Shown here: in pieces, positions 46,669-57,570 of the stretch
Numbering within the stretch: position 1 is the stretch's first letter
How the letters are laid out: the number at the start of each line of letters is the position of its first letter
Assembly: GCA_963678675.1 (NCBI GenBank)
Contig: OY783197.1
Coordinates: 26,471,470 to 26,535,469 of the forward strand
Reading direction: 5' to 3'
From: Xiphydria camelus
Lineage: Eukaryota > Arthropoda > Insecta > Hymenoptera > Xiphydriidae
DNA: 64,000 nucleotides
Position numbers and translations under genes: made by a program
Notes under the pieces: model-generated
The model's database searches: none
The model's input: only the letters and a program-made list of their open reading frames with translations
Told to the model about the DNA's origin: nothing

Positions 46669-46889
46669 CACTGAGAAAGAGTTTGCGTGATCGAAATAAA
46701 CATGCTCTCGGATAGTCCTGAGAGCACATTTATTCGATTCGAATGAATATCGATCAGATTCAAATAATATTGAATTCAATCCATAATATTTATATTCGTT
46801 CGATGAATATTCATCCTAATCGAATAAATACGCTTTTAGGACTATTAAAAAATACGCTTACTTCGATCAAGCAAATGTTTTTCTCAGTG
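46669..46889. mobile_element. MITE with CACTGAGAAAGAG termini
   Basis: CACTGAGAAAGAGTTTGCGT, then GATCGAAATAAACATGCTCT, pairs with TACGCTTACTTCGATCAAG, then AATGTTTTTCTCAGTG. GGATAGTCCTGAGAGCA pairs with GCTTTTAGGACTATT. The centre is rich in GAATATTCAT-type words like those of the 46089 element, so the two may be related. Confidence 0.85.
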
Positions 46890-48918
46890 CTGAATTGTCT
46901 CGCAACCCCTGAATAGGATTCGTCGCGAGACTTTCGTCATCAAAAATCGCGACCCGATAAACCCGTCATCGCGGCCAATCGCGGCAAATCGAGTTCAAGT
47001 CATTCGCGCACCGGCATTCCGTTCGCGGATAGCCGCACACCCCGCGCGCGTCTACGAGGCCATTTTATCGACAGGTTCCACCGTGGGTGGTTGGAAACAT
47101 GGCTGAAACGCGTCGTCTGTATACAGGCCTCTCTCTCTCTCTCTTGGGCGCGAGGCTTTTGTTGACGCACAAAGGAGCGACGTGACGGCGCGCGATAGTC
47201 CCTCGCTTTCAGGGGTACTATACACCACGACCACCACCTCCACTACCACCGTGGAGGACTCAGGAGGGCGCGGGAGAAACGGGGTGGGCGGGGGGATCGA
47301 GGGGGGTGGAGAGGGGTGAAACTCAACGCATGTGCAGGGCGTCTCGCGTCGCGGCGCTCCGGTCCCGCGCGGTGGAGGCTGCGAAAGCGAGTTCGCGGAT
47401 CAGAGTCGTCGCATCTCTCGCAAAGATACGTGACACCCGCGCGTCCGCTGCGTGGGTTCGAACGCGATCGGCGGGTTTCCCCTCATCCGATATCCCGGCG
47501 TCACGGTGCGCGCGTATTACGAACGATCGCCTCGCGATTCCCGGTCTGTTCGGGCGACGAGGAGGGGAGAAAGGGTCGGACGAGTCCGCGAGCGCGATTG
47601 CCCGCGAGAGTTTTCGCTTCCGCTCCGAGAGAAGCAGAGAAGAAAAATCCAAATCCCTCCTGCGAAAGAAGAGAATCAACGAGGGAGAGCGATTGCCGCA
47701 GGAATTTCCCCGCCCACGATATACAATTTTTCCTCGAATTCGAAGAGCGACTCGGCGCTCGACATGCGACGGAGGACGAGGAAGGAGGACCTTGAAAACT
47801 CGAACGAGCGAACGAGAGCCAACGGCAAGCCGAAGCCGACGTAATCGTCCCGGCATACTCCCGCGGAAACATTGTAGCCTCCCGGCCGTCTCGTCCGTAG
47901 CTGCGAAGCAGCGAGCGATATGCCGTAGAGGGAGGGAGAGAGAGAGAGCCGGCGACGAGATTTCGCCGAAACGCAGCCGACTACGAGACGCTCCTCGCTC
48001 CGGCGGATGACGAGTCGCAGTTAGAACACGATCATATCGCTCGCTTCTTTTTTTATTCTTCTTCATTCGCAGTGCGCGTCGAACGGCCGGTCTTCGCGCG
48101 GTAGACGAGCCTCGATACATCGTGCGTGTCTTTCACACCTCACGCCTCGCTAACACCACTTCAGCTGCGAGTAAATATAAAGGCAAACGCTGCTGCGCGT
48201 CTTCTTCGCTCGCGCGCTAACTCGACGGAGGGAGGACGACGAGACTCTCGCCGGAGGCGCGACACTCCTCGTCATCGATCCGTTCGATGGAGGCGAGGAC
48301 GATTCGACGACGTCGTCTCGCTTCCCGTCGATGAGACGCGTTCCGCGCGGCAGGGCGTGTGCGGAATCGTTCGACGAAGCGAGAAAGGGTGATGGTGAAT
48401 GGACCCCGCGCCCCGTACACCCCGGCAGTGCGTAGCGAGTTCGCGAGGACAGATGTGTCGTCGGCAGTGCCGCGGCGGCGCTTGGGACTTGCGACGGCGA
48501 GCGTCGAGCTCGAGGTGACCGGTGATCCGTCGTCGTACGAAGCGGGACGGGCGGAAGCGTCCGAGGGCCGCGCGGCGAGGCGTCAGCCACGACGGGGTCC
48601 AGCGCCGGGGCGGAGGGAAGGCCCCCGGTGCAGGGAAGAGCGGCCGAAGAGGGCCTCGCAGGGAGCGTAGCAACGGCCCTGAAACCGGTACGGAGAACGA
48701 CCATCACCCGCTTGTCCGGAATCAGGAGGCGACCTCGCCGACGGAGGCGACGGAAAAAGAAGCGACGGAGGTGAGAGAGAGAGAGAGAGAGAGGGAGAGC
48801 GCTCGCGCGGATAAGTCGGGGGCGCGAGAATCGTCGGGATGATGCGTTCGTTGAGTCGGGATCGCGCCGCAGGGGTTGCGCGACACCTGTTGTCTCGTTT
48901 GCACGGCGTCGTTTGTTG
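46890..48918. other. Large CpG-rich block, possible promoter or first exon
   Basis: CpG-dense from 46920 to 48880, with CT/GA tracts at 47132-47144, about 47935-47948 and 48773-48793. A 234-codon plus frame (47306-48010) and 264-265-codon minus frames overlap fully; all are arginine/serine-rich. I take this as noncoding CpG-rich DNA. Confidence 0.35.
48773..48793 (+). repeat. (GA)10 microsatellite
   Basis: A perfect GA tract within CpG-rich DNA. Confidence 0.93.
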
Positions 48919-49118
48919 CAATGAGATAAATGTGATTGCGACAACTATTTTGGACTCGACTGCTCAAGTTCGCTAATCAGCGCCAGTTTTTATGGTTTTA
49001 ACTATTTTTGATTACCGGAACAAGAGAATCGTTGCGATAACCGCGTATAGCTGGTGCTGATTACAAAACTGGTGCAGTTGAATCGAAAATAGTTGGTGTA
49101 ATTATTTTTGTCTCAGTG
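48919..49118. mobile_element. MITE with CAATGAGA / TCTCAGTG termini
   Basis: The left end CAATGAGATAAATGTGATTG, then CGACAACTATTTTGGACTCG, is mirrored by GTTGAATCGAAAATAGTTGG, then ATTATTTTTGTCTCAGTG. AATCAGCGCCAG pairs with CTGGTGCTGATT. The arms pair over almost the whole length. Confidence 0.85.
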
Positions 49119-50208
49119 TGTGTGAATGGATTTGTTTTTTTTTGTATATGTTCGGTGACCTTGCTTCATCGAAATAATTAGTATCGAGGGGAAAAAAATG
49201 ACGGTTCAATTGTTGGAATGAGTCGAGATTATAACTCAGTGCGAATTGTAACTTCGATTTAAATCTTGTAATTACACTGGAAAGTGCGATTACGAGCTGA
49301 GGAAAAAGGTGATCAAGAGAAATTTAAGTATTCAAACGCGCTTCCGAGTAAAATTTTCTTCGGTTCGACGGAATATTGATTTGGTTTTATCGGACGCTGT
49401 TAATACAATTAAATATTTGCGTCGAAACGACATGCTCGTTTAACTCAAATAAGCGTAGTTTACTCGAAACTCGTTAAAAGCAGAATCATCTACCTGGATC
49501 GTCCAAATCCGTTCGGTGTAGATATAGCAATTTCGACTACTCACTATGAATTATTCAGCGTGAAGTTTACCTTTGATTGGCGCGCCTAAAAGCTAATACA
49601 TCGAATTCGAATGAATCGGATACGTTATAGTTCAAATAATAATAATGCATCAATCAAAGTGGACTTAGACTATTATAATTTTTAGTCATTTTTTTTTGAA
49701 AAGTGATATACGAATAGTGGATTTTATAGAGGAAATTCTTTATTTAAAGTTGATATTTTAATCAAATAAAAAGCCGGACTATTTTAAAGAAAACAGCGGC
49801 AAGTGATTTCTACAGAAGTCCCGAATTCAAGGGAAGTTTCCGCCTTGTCTGGGCCTTGGCGTTCAGCGGCCACTAATTGTGTATCCAAGCAATGATTACG
49901 AGTAGGGCAATAAACTCGAAGCGTGACCAAAGCCACGGGCAATATAGTCGGATGGTTGCCCTGCTTTAACGAGGAGTGGAACGAGAACGGTTCCAGCGAG
50001 GCCTCGGCGCTCTTTGTCGTGCTCGGACTTCCCGTGACCACGGCACGTGGTTCGTTTTACCCTGTGCGCGGTAGATATATCTTTATAGCGTCTTCCCTCG
50101 CGATATCTCGCGAGGAACCCACAATGTCAGTCAATTTCGGGTAGACATTTTATATAAAATATAATACTCTCAATAGGTGATATAAACTAAAAAATGTTCA
50201 TTCGTCTA
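49119..50208. other. AT-rich noncoding stretch
   Basis: TTTGATTGGCGCGCC near 49572 and GATGCATCAATCAAAG near 49645 form a weak inverted pair. No gene recognised. Confidence 0.4.
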
Positions 50209-50742
50209 TATTGAGAAAAATAATCCGACGAATCAAACCAAAATCCTGGAGACTGTAACCAAAACCATTCGATGGAATATGGATCCTCCATTTGTGTTTG
50301 GTTAAATTGACCATTTTCTGGTGAGCATAATTATACAGAGAAAAAGAATTAGTTGAATCTACTGAAAATGATTTGCTGCGGGGTTGCAAGTAATTATTAA
50401 TTACTGTCAATGACATTTTTTAATAGATCAATTTAAAATCTCTTCCTTATAATCATGTGGAATAGTATCTATGTGATTCCGAGGAAGAAATATGAAATTA
50501 ATATGAAAAACGATCTAGTTAATGTAAATTGATAATTATTTGCGATCCCGCAAGTAGGTACCTAACTTTAGTAGATCCAAGTAATCATTTTTCTCTGTGT
50601 ACTTAGACATGTAGTTAAAATAATGAAACATTCAGTTAGAATAACTAAATATTTAGTTCAACTTACCAGGATTTTGGTTAGAACAACTAAACTCGTTTAA
50701 CCAGATGTTTTTTGTTATTTTAATCATGTTACTTTTCTCAAT
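50209..50742. mobile_element. MITE-7 copy split by MITE-8
   Basis: The left half (50209-50334) carries AATCAAACCAAAATCCTGGA, then TATGGATCCTCCATTTGTG and GGTTAAATTGACCATTTTC. The right half (50600-50742) carries AACTAAATATTTAGTTCAAC, then CCAGGATTTTGGTTAGAAC and a CTTTTCTCAATG end. The intact copy at 57804-58021 shows the two halves joined. The right half also has a small duplication of the AGTTAAAATAA segment. Confidence 0.87.
50335..50599. mobile_element. MITE-8, nested inside MITE-7
   Basis: ACAGAGAAAAAGAATTAGTT, then GAATCTACTGAAAATGA, at the left is mirrored by TTAGTAGATCCAAGTAATC, then ATTTTTCTCTGTG, at the right. TTGCTGCGGGGTTGCAAGTA pairs with TATTTGCGATCCCGCAAGTA-type sequence. A truncated relative lies at 58170. 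Confidence 0.84.
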
Positions 50743-52291
50743 GCAAAATAAAAAACACCAAAATTTCGATGAAAATTTCTTTTTAGCGGGATATTTTGCA
50801 ACCTCCGTAAAAAGCCGTCGTCAAAAGCTCGCCAAAGTTCAACGCGAATCGCGACGTCTAAACGAAAAGCGAAAGCTTAACGGCTACACGCGGAGCGCTT
50901 ATCATTGCGCACGGCTATCCGCGGAATTTCTCGATCCGCGCGCGCCTCGGGCGCCTCCCGGCGATTCGCTCTAACCGCTCTTAATTGTAATAGTCCTTCG
51001 GCAAATTCCAAAGAGCCTCTTTACAACCGCTACAAGAACGCGAACACTTCGGTGTTAACTGTAATTCATCGCGTTTCTTGCGCGACCCTCCGAAACGGCC
51101 GTCGCCGCACCGCGCCGCTCGACTCGCTCTCCCGGCCGCGCGGCATACCGCGCGCGCGACGCTCGCTGCGATTCTCCCTTTTTCTTTTTTTACCCACGTC
51201 GTGTCAACAAATTTTATCAACGTGCCGATCGACTTATCGAAATTGCTGGCGAGCCTCGCCGCAGGCGCAGTCCGCGACGAGGAATGCTTGCGGGCAATGA
51301 GGTTTTATCGTCCGTTTCGTTTAATTGGCAATTACTATGCGTCATTTGCATTTCTCCCTTTGTCGGGAGTCGCTTCTTCGTTAAACGCGTGCAAACGCTT
51401 ATCATGATGTTTTTGTGATTTTTCTTGACTTTTCATGTGTATTTAGCGGAATTACAAAAGCGCGCAAATGACGTGGAAATAACTGAGAAAACGGTGGGAG
51501 CTTATTTTAGTAAAGATGACATTTCTTCTCTTTAATTTAAAAATTAATTCTTACATGAAATACATTGAAACTTCTAGAAACACTTATTTCTTTGACATGT
51601 TCATTATTTGGAAAGACAGTAATATTACGCGACCCGAGAAATGTGAATCCAGCGGAAAAAAACTAAAATACCCCCAACCGAAATTTCAACTTTTTTCAAT
51701 TTATAAGTTAATTCTTATAAAATCCATTATAACTTCCGGGGTCATTTATTTCCTCACCATCTTCATTATTTAGAAAAACAGTAATATTACGCGAATACAA
51801 AAAAAAAAGAATACAATACCCCCAACCGCCATAGCGTCCGGTTTAAGAAACGACGCTGGTTGGTAACCCTCGCGCGCTCGCGTTACCTATAATACCCCGT
51901 ATACGTACGCTACGTCCCTTCCGATCGCAGCGGGAGGGCGAGCTTCGCGTAGCGGGGATTTGGCGAGGCCAGGAAATGAAGGGAGCGGATGGGGGTGATT
52001 GGAAAATTGGATGGAGGGTAGCGCGCGCGCAGGGGACGCGGCTATCAATGACGAGTTAGACCGCGTCACGCCGGGTCGACGCATGTGCCACCCATATTCA
52101 GTTCTATATATTATCCTGGCGATACGTCAAATCGGCTGCTGATCGTTATACCGATTACCTGGCACGCAACTCTCCGCATGTGCGGGCGTTCTCATGACTG
52201 GGTTATTAATAAACGCCGCCGTGCGTTACTACCCCGCGGGTGACTTTGTTCGAACGGAGATCATCGTCTCGTTATTTTTTTATCGGCGCGC
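50743..52291. other. Noncoding stretch, CpG-rich at 50850-51300 and 51830-52100
   Basis: Two similar AT-rich passages (about 51515-51625 and 51695-51795) share a TTCATTATTTGGAAAGACAG / TTCATTATTTAGAAAAACAG block, then TAATATTACGCG, and an AATACCCCCAACCG block. This points to an old tandem duplication with a unit of about 170 bases. No gene recognised. Confidence 0.45.
51516..51830 (+). repeat. Imperfect tandem duplication, unit about 170 bases
   Basis: TTCATTATTTGGAAAGACAG, then TAATATTACGCG and AAATACCCCCAACCG, begins at 51600. It recurs from about 51763 as TTCATTATTTAGAAAAACAG, then TAATATTACGCG and AATACCCCCAACCG. Earlier parts also align: AAATTAATTCTTACATGAAA with AAGTTAATTCTTATAAAATC, and TTGAAACTTCTAG with TATAACTTCCGGG. 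Confidence 0.75.
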
Positions 52292-52448
52292 ATACTGAGA
52301 AAAATCGCGACAAGATTTTAGAAACACTACGTTGTCGGAACTAATATTTATTCGTCAGAATCAAAAGTTTGTCGTCCCGATAAAAACATTTCGTTATCTC
52401 CACACCAATCAAACGTTTGGTTAACATTACCAGTAATTTTTCTCACTG
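52292..52448. mobile_element. MITE-10 copy, short
   Basis: ATACTGAGAAAAATCGCGAC begins it and ACCAGTAATTTTTCTCACTG ends it. The arms pair weakly towards the centre. CAAACGTTTGGTTAACATTA matches CAAAGTTTGGTTAACATTAC in the copy at 58800-59040. Confidence 0.7.
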
Positions 52449-53537
52449 CATGACGGCTGTACGAAAAAGTCTAAAATTGAACGAAAAATGACCGACAAAT
52501 CTGCACGATAACCAAATCCGGATTCCGGATCCGTCTCTCGGATTAATAAGAACCTGGAAGTAAGCACGAACAAAACAGCGAAACCTCCTGGAGTAAACCG
52601 CGTCGCGCACGGCGACGTCGCAGCTTTCGCCCGCGCGCGGGAAGTGTCACCGCCCCGAAACACAGCCGAGAACAAGGAAGTAACGGGCGAGGCGAAGGAA
52701 AAGTTCGGAGTCGCACACCGCAGCGACGTCGCGCGAGCGAGCCCAGTCGGCCCGAGAAGTCATAAATTTCCACGTTATACACGCGACTCGACTCGGGGAA
52801 GACGAGTCTCCCCCCTCGCGCTCGCCGCCCCAGCTCTGACGCAACTGACAATACCCCGCGCGAGGTTTTAACTTTCTTTTTTTCCCCCGCGGCTCGCAGT
52901 GCCACGCGCTTACGGTGACTTTCCCCGATTTCCCCTCGTCGCGGACAGTCGCCGGGACGAGAGGAGCAGCTCTCGGTGCCGGATTTCATCCCGAGCCTCG
53001 TTTCACCGTCAGCGCCGCCGCGCGCGCGCGCCTCTATTTTGCGCGATACATACCTGCGAGCTCAGCGGTCGCTTCGGTGATCGAGAGAGGAGTGGAGGGG
53101 ATCGCGCGCGCAGTCCTTTCTTTCCGGTACGGCGAAGCGATCGCTGGGCCGTTTAACCGTGGCGGGATGCACGCGCCGCAGCCGTGCGGAGCGGGCAGCG
53201 GGTGAAGCGACTGCGGGTTCTCGCGCGGAGGGAGGGATACACGGAGTGGAGACGATTTATAATGTATCTTTGATCCGATCTTGTTAACAAGCGCGCTAAT
53301 CACGTGTGGAAGCTCGCTCCCCGCGGTGAGGAACCGTCTCATCCCCTCGGCTTCTCGCTATCGCGCTCGCGTCGTCTCCTTCGGTTATGTCCTGTGTATA
53401 GATATTGTATGCGTTGTTCCGGGTTACTTTTTTTTTGGGTTCTTTTCCGGGGGTTCGTCTCGCGAGTTCTCTTTCTATCCGTCGGATAGTTCCTCGAATT
53501 CGTTCACTCGCGTCTCGTCCTTTCGTGCCTCGAGGCA
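52449..53537. other. CpG-rich block, possible promoter and 5' UTR
   Basis: CpG-dense. On the minus strand, GCTCGCAG followed by GTATGTATC (intron start at plus 53053) is donor-like. On the plus strand the block leads to the candidate first exon at 53538. A bidirectional promoter is conceivable but not shown. Confidence 0.3.
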
Positions 53538-53579
53538 ATGGCACCTGGCTGTACCAGGATGGCTTTTTTTGCTCGTGGA
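53538..53579 (+). CDS. Candidate first coding exon, 14 codons, before a strong donor
   Basis: ATG at 53538 sits in the context GAGGCAATGGC, with a purine at -3 and G at +4, and reads MAPGCTRMAFFARG. GTAAGT follows at 53580, in phase 0 (42 bases). The position at the downstream edge of a CpG-rich block fits a first exon. Against this, the peptide is short and matches nothing I know, and the next exon is not visible in the window. The exon may be untranslated and simply share the donor. Confidence 0.22.
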
Positions 53580-55551
53580 GTAAGTATATCCCGTGACGTG
53601 AATCGGTGGTAAAAGAGTTGAGTACCGCGCGAGTTCTTCGTAGCGCGTCCAAATACTGCTTCTCCGTTGCTACTTTCTTCCGCTTTTATCGTTACTTACA
53701 ATATGCAACGAAATCAAACTCATGACGGTGTTTGACGTAAAAGTACGCAATCCTGTCATTTACAAGATATATTTTATACCCTCGATTTTATCTACGACCG
53801 GTTTCTAAAAAATCAAACGACCATATGTGGTAAGAATAGATAATTCAATCGAAGGAATTCTTCGTTTAAATGCAGATACCTCAGTCAATTAAAAGCCGAA
53901 ATATACTGAAAAAAAGCGTTATAACAATTAACCTTTGAAAGTCGCCACATTTCTCTTTTTCACCACCAGCCCGCGTCGCGCGACGATACACTTTTCACCG
54001 GCCAGATATACCTATAAATTCACCGAAAAGTATACGCGACCGAGTCTGATTCTGTTTTGACAGTCTCGCCGGTTCCCGCGACAAATCCGACAAAATAAAC
54101 GAGAAGGCACTTATTCCTAGGTAGCGTCTCCTCGCCGGGGTCCATTCTTTCCGCCGCGGAGTTTCCAACCGGCGTTTGTCGTTATTCGTGGAAGCGATCT
54201 CAACCGCGTTGGCGCGTCCCACCGCGCCGTCAGTCGCGGAACTTTTACCGGATGTACAGGATTTTTTGTTCGCGCGCAGGACGGATTTTTATTTCGTTAT
54301 AGGCGGTGGGCAAGGGATGCGTGCGCGGGGGTGAGGGGGGGCGCGGCTCGGCGCTTCTCCCGTTTCTCGTGTACTTTCCATCGCGATAAATCACGGCGCC
54401 CCGGCGGAAGGGTGAAGGAAGGAAACCGACAGGAAGGGGCGCCCCGATGTCACGTGGAGAATCCGAACCGAGATTACGGAAGTCGGGAGCCCCGTGCCCG
54501 CGATCCTCGCGCTCAGGTCGCGCACGTCCGTTTTCAGGTAAACGCGCGCGTGTCGCGCATCCGACGCGCCGCGCTTCGGACGGGGAAGCCATCGATAATG
54601 TCGGAACTTTTGAATCTCGCCCCGCGGGACTCGCCGTCGCTGCGATGAGTTTGTCGGGAATATTGCGCCGCGTGAAGTCGACTTTCTCGCTGGAATACGG
54701 AGGGAAATCGTTGATGGGATCGGTATGGGGAAATTGGAAAAATCGTCGGTGTGATAAAAGTATGAAATAAAAATATTTGAGTATACCTAATCGAAATTAT
54801 CGAATGGGGTAAAAAGGAACGACCGGTGGAACAAGTCTTGTGTAAATTGAGGATGTATAAAGGAAGAGCGTCGCTATAATAGTAAGAATCTTGGGTAAAA
54901 TCTGCTGTATGAATTTTCATGCCCGTCTGGATACTGGGCTTAGCCATCCGTCTATTGGAACAGTTAGGTAGGTACCTAAATGGGAAAATGTTTAGTACGA
55001 GGGATTTGGGAATTTTTAATTTGCTGCTGAGAGAAGGCGCTATTCTGTTTGAACTAAACGAACATTTCTTCATCTCACAGTCATCGCATAAAAATCAATC
55101 CACCTCACAGCCGTCCAACTTTGTAACCGTCAGCCGTCAGCCGTGTAACTTTACTCCCTGTTAACAGCATCAACAGCGAGTCTCCTTCACGAACTCGAAT
55201 CAATCTCGCCGGAGATCGGATCCACCGCACCGCGTTCGCCCGATCGATTATCGTTGTTCCCGACGGAGAACACCGTTTTACTACGCGCGCATCCGTCCCG
55301 AACGTCAAAACCACTCCAACCGACACGTACAGCCCCCTCCCGCCCCTTAAGTTCTAATTCTCTCGACGAGTCATTGCGCAACGTCAACGCGCCCGTCGCG
55401 CCCCCGTATTGTTTTCGTGCGAGCGCGAACTTCTTAAATTCGAGTTATTCTCGTCGTTCGTCGCGAAGACGGATGGCGCGTGGGTTTCCGCGACTCGGTC
55501 GCCGCGCGAGAGCGACCGAGTAGAGGGTGAACGTATCGCTCGGCCCGCGTC

Positions 55552-55581
55552 TCCTCCTCCTCCTCCTCCTCCTCCTCCTCC
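55552..55581 (+). repeat. (TCC)10 trinucleotide repeat
   Basis: Ten perfect TCC units in CpG-rich DNA. It explains the poly-Pro or poly-Leu runs in overlapping frames. Confidence 0.95.
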
Positions 55582-55814
55582 TGTCCGCCACCGCTCTTCC
55601 ACCGACGACGCTCTCTTCTCTCGCCGAAGAAGTTGGAAGTTCTGGGACTTGGCGCGGGTCGGCGAACGCGCGGCGCGGGACGCCCGTTCCCCGACGAGAG
55701 TGGTGTGACGCCTCGAGGGCGCCGCGTCTCGTTATCCGCAGGATTTATGGCGCACTAATTGCACCGCGCGGCGAACAACACTACCGCGTCTACGTAACTC
55801 GACGGAGGGACCGA

Positions 55815-55834
55815 GACGACGACGACGACGACGA
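55815..55834 (+). repeat. (GAC)6 trinucleotide repeat
   Basis: Six to seven GAC units. Confidence 0.9.
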
Positions 55835-56124
55835 TGCGGCGGTGAACGCGACGCTCGCTTTGAACCTCATCGACGCGCCGCGCCGCGCGATTTCGAGCGA
55901 GACCCCGGAGGGTTCACCTGACTCGCAGCTTCGGGCACGGATCAGCCGCGCGCGGATGACGAAGTGCCGAAGGGCATGCGGCGTTGGGAGATGATGGAGT
56001 TGGGGATTTTATTTTTAAAATGCGAAACTCTTTTTGTCGAGATTTGTCTGGTTTATTTTTTTTTCTCGGTTCCACGAAGCATTTTTTTCGGTCCATCGGA
56101 ATGGGTTTTGGGTCAGCTCTACAA

Positions 56125-56185
56125 CTCTGGTTAGTCGCTACGGGGTGGTCAATAACAAGATTAATGTCGTAGTGACTAATCAGAG
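56125..56185. repeat. Small inverted repeat
   Basis: CTCTGGTTAGTCGCTACGG pairs with TCGTAGTGACTAATCAGAG at 16 of 19 positions around a loop of about 23 bases. Confidence 0.7.
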
Positions 56186-56349
56186 ATGACTGGGGAGTTG
56201 ATATTTTAACTCTACTGTTTCGATTCGAGGTACTATTGGTCTGCTCAGCCTGTAAGCTCATATTTTGAAGCTAAAGTTGGTAAAACATTCATGGACTGAC
56301 CATCTTCAGAATCAATAAAGGATTTCAATAGAATGGAAAATTAATCCTT

Positions 56350-56545
56350 CAGGCGGAAAAGTTCTAATATAATTAGTACCTGGTCCGTATGTGGATTTGG
56401 TCATACATGAATTATATATGATTTCCGTATTAACCATATAAATGCTGTATTTGGATTTTTCAATGTTTTTAGATTCCACATACCTATTACCAAATCTACA
56501 TACGAATCATATACAAAATATGTACATAAAACTTTTTCGCCTGGG
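56350..56545. mobile_element. MITE-3 copy, uninterrupted
   Basis: It runs from CAGGCGGAAAAGTTCTAATA to ACTTTTTCGCCTGGG, with GTCCGTATGTGGATTTGGTC pairing with CCAAATCTACATACGAATC. It is the intact version of the element split at 15541. Directly after it, AAGAGTAGGTCTAAAATTTC resembles a piece of MITE-4 (GAGAGTAGGTGGAGCATATT), perhaps a decayed MITE-4 remnant. Confidence 0.88.
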
Positions 56546-57570
56546 CTACCCGATAAGCCTCCAAGAGTAGGTCTAAAATTTCGAATCGGGTATCTTTAAA
56601 TCTGAACCGTAGAACTTGCTCTCGATAGAAATTCAAACGAGACGAACAAATCTTATCAGCCCTAAACGCGTCTCTGTCGAACCCGATGCCTTCGAAAAAA
56701 TCACGAAAGCTCGTTCACACCTCGACGCGTATCGCGTTTCAGTGGACGTGTACTGAAACCAGCAATCTAAAACCCCGGAACGCGATCACCCGGCCCGCGT
56801 CTCTCGCGTTTCCCATCACGGTCGATATCACGACGACCACCGCCGTCGCCGCTGCGCCTCTCCTTGCTCCGGCTCAGCTGGCGGAGTTTACGCGTACAGC
56901 ACCCGGCGGCTTCTCGCGCGTCTGTTACTACTCGCCGCTCGGCGGCTCTGGGTTGGCCGGTCGGTTATGCTAATGACCTACAAACACTCCCAAACGTACA
57001 AACGTACCGTATACAGCGGAGGGGAACATAATACGGCACCGATTTATTATTGTAACAGTCCGCCGCGTGACGTCACGCCGTATTAAGCCGGCTGATGTCT
57101 CAATCAGCCGCATTGACGTGACCGCGTTTACAATTTCGGTTCGAATCGCGGCGACTTGATACTCCGAGAGAGCGAGTGTCAGCGAAGCGCGGGGAGGGGG
57201 CGATAATGCGAACTGGAACGAGACGATCAAAGGTTGGCTACAATTTGTCAGTTGTCCTCGCGCGGTGACGTGATGGCCAAAAATTGGCGCCCGAGTTACG
57301 AGGCTTCTTCGGGCAGGAATCGTGGTAAAATGACGCCACGCGTCTGCGCTAAGAAAAAAGTGGATGGTAAGATCAAGCATAATCGCAAGGTTGATGTTAC
57401 CTGGTTGCGCTAGTACCATGTTTATTATTAGACGGGTCATGAATACAGTTGAAATAACTTTTGTTGCATGATAATAATAGCAACGAGATTGTAGTTTATG
57501 ATAGTCGTGTGCAATGGTTGAATTAACTACAGATGTTGATGAATAATATTACTGCATGGTAGCGTTAACT
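56546..57570. other. Noncoding stretch with a CpG-rich part (56640-57340) and CRE motifs
   Basis: Holds the regulatory candidate at 57068-57121. The 57350-57570 part is AT-rich and partly self-complementary (ACAGTTGAAATAAC near 57446, GTTAACTG near 57565), perhaps another decayed MITE. No gene recognised. Confidence 0.35.
57068..57121 (+). promoter_or_regulatory. CRE motif plus a palindrome and a second CRE-like site
   Basis: TGACGTCA at 57068-57075, the perfect inverted repeat CGGCTGAT / ATCAGCCG at 57089-57096 and 57103-57110, and TGACGTGA at 57114-57121 lie within 54 bases of CpG-rich DNA. The arrangement suggests a regulatory module binding dimeric factors. No start site is evident. Confidence 0.4.

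Larger units (their letters stand above)
53580..56349. other. Noncoding stretch, CpG-rich at 53960-54680 and 55170-55980
   Basis: It includes TCC and GAC repeats and the small inverted repeat at 56125-56185. TCCGTTTTCAG|GTAAAC at 54538 is a second juxtaposed 3'/5' splice-type match but has a poor pyrimidine tract. The 54700-55100 part is AT-rich. No gene recognised. Confidence 0.35.

Noticed and set aside
47306..48120. 234-codon plus and 265-codon minus open frames
   Set aside because: Mutually overlapping, both arginine-rich and without motifs; typical of CpG-rich noncoding DNA.
54525..54546. TCCGTTTTCAG|GTAAAC as a further recursive splice site
   Set aside because: It lies in CpG-rich DNA with a weak pyrimidine tract; GTAAAC is a weak donor.
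56546..56610. Second MITE-4 copy after the MITE-3 at 56350
   Set aside because: Only a piece around AAGAGTAGGTCTAAAATTTC resembles MITE-4, with neither terminus present.
57136..57155. GGTTCGAATCG as a tRNA B box
   Set aside because: No A box or cloverleaf can be built around it.
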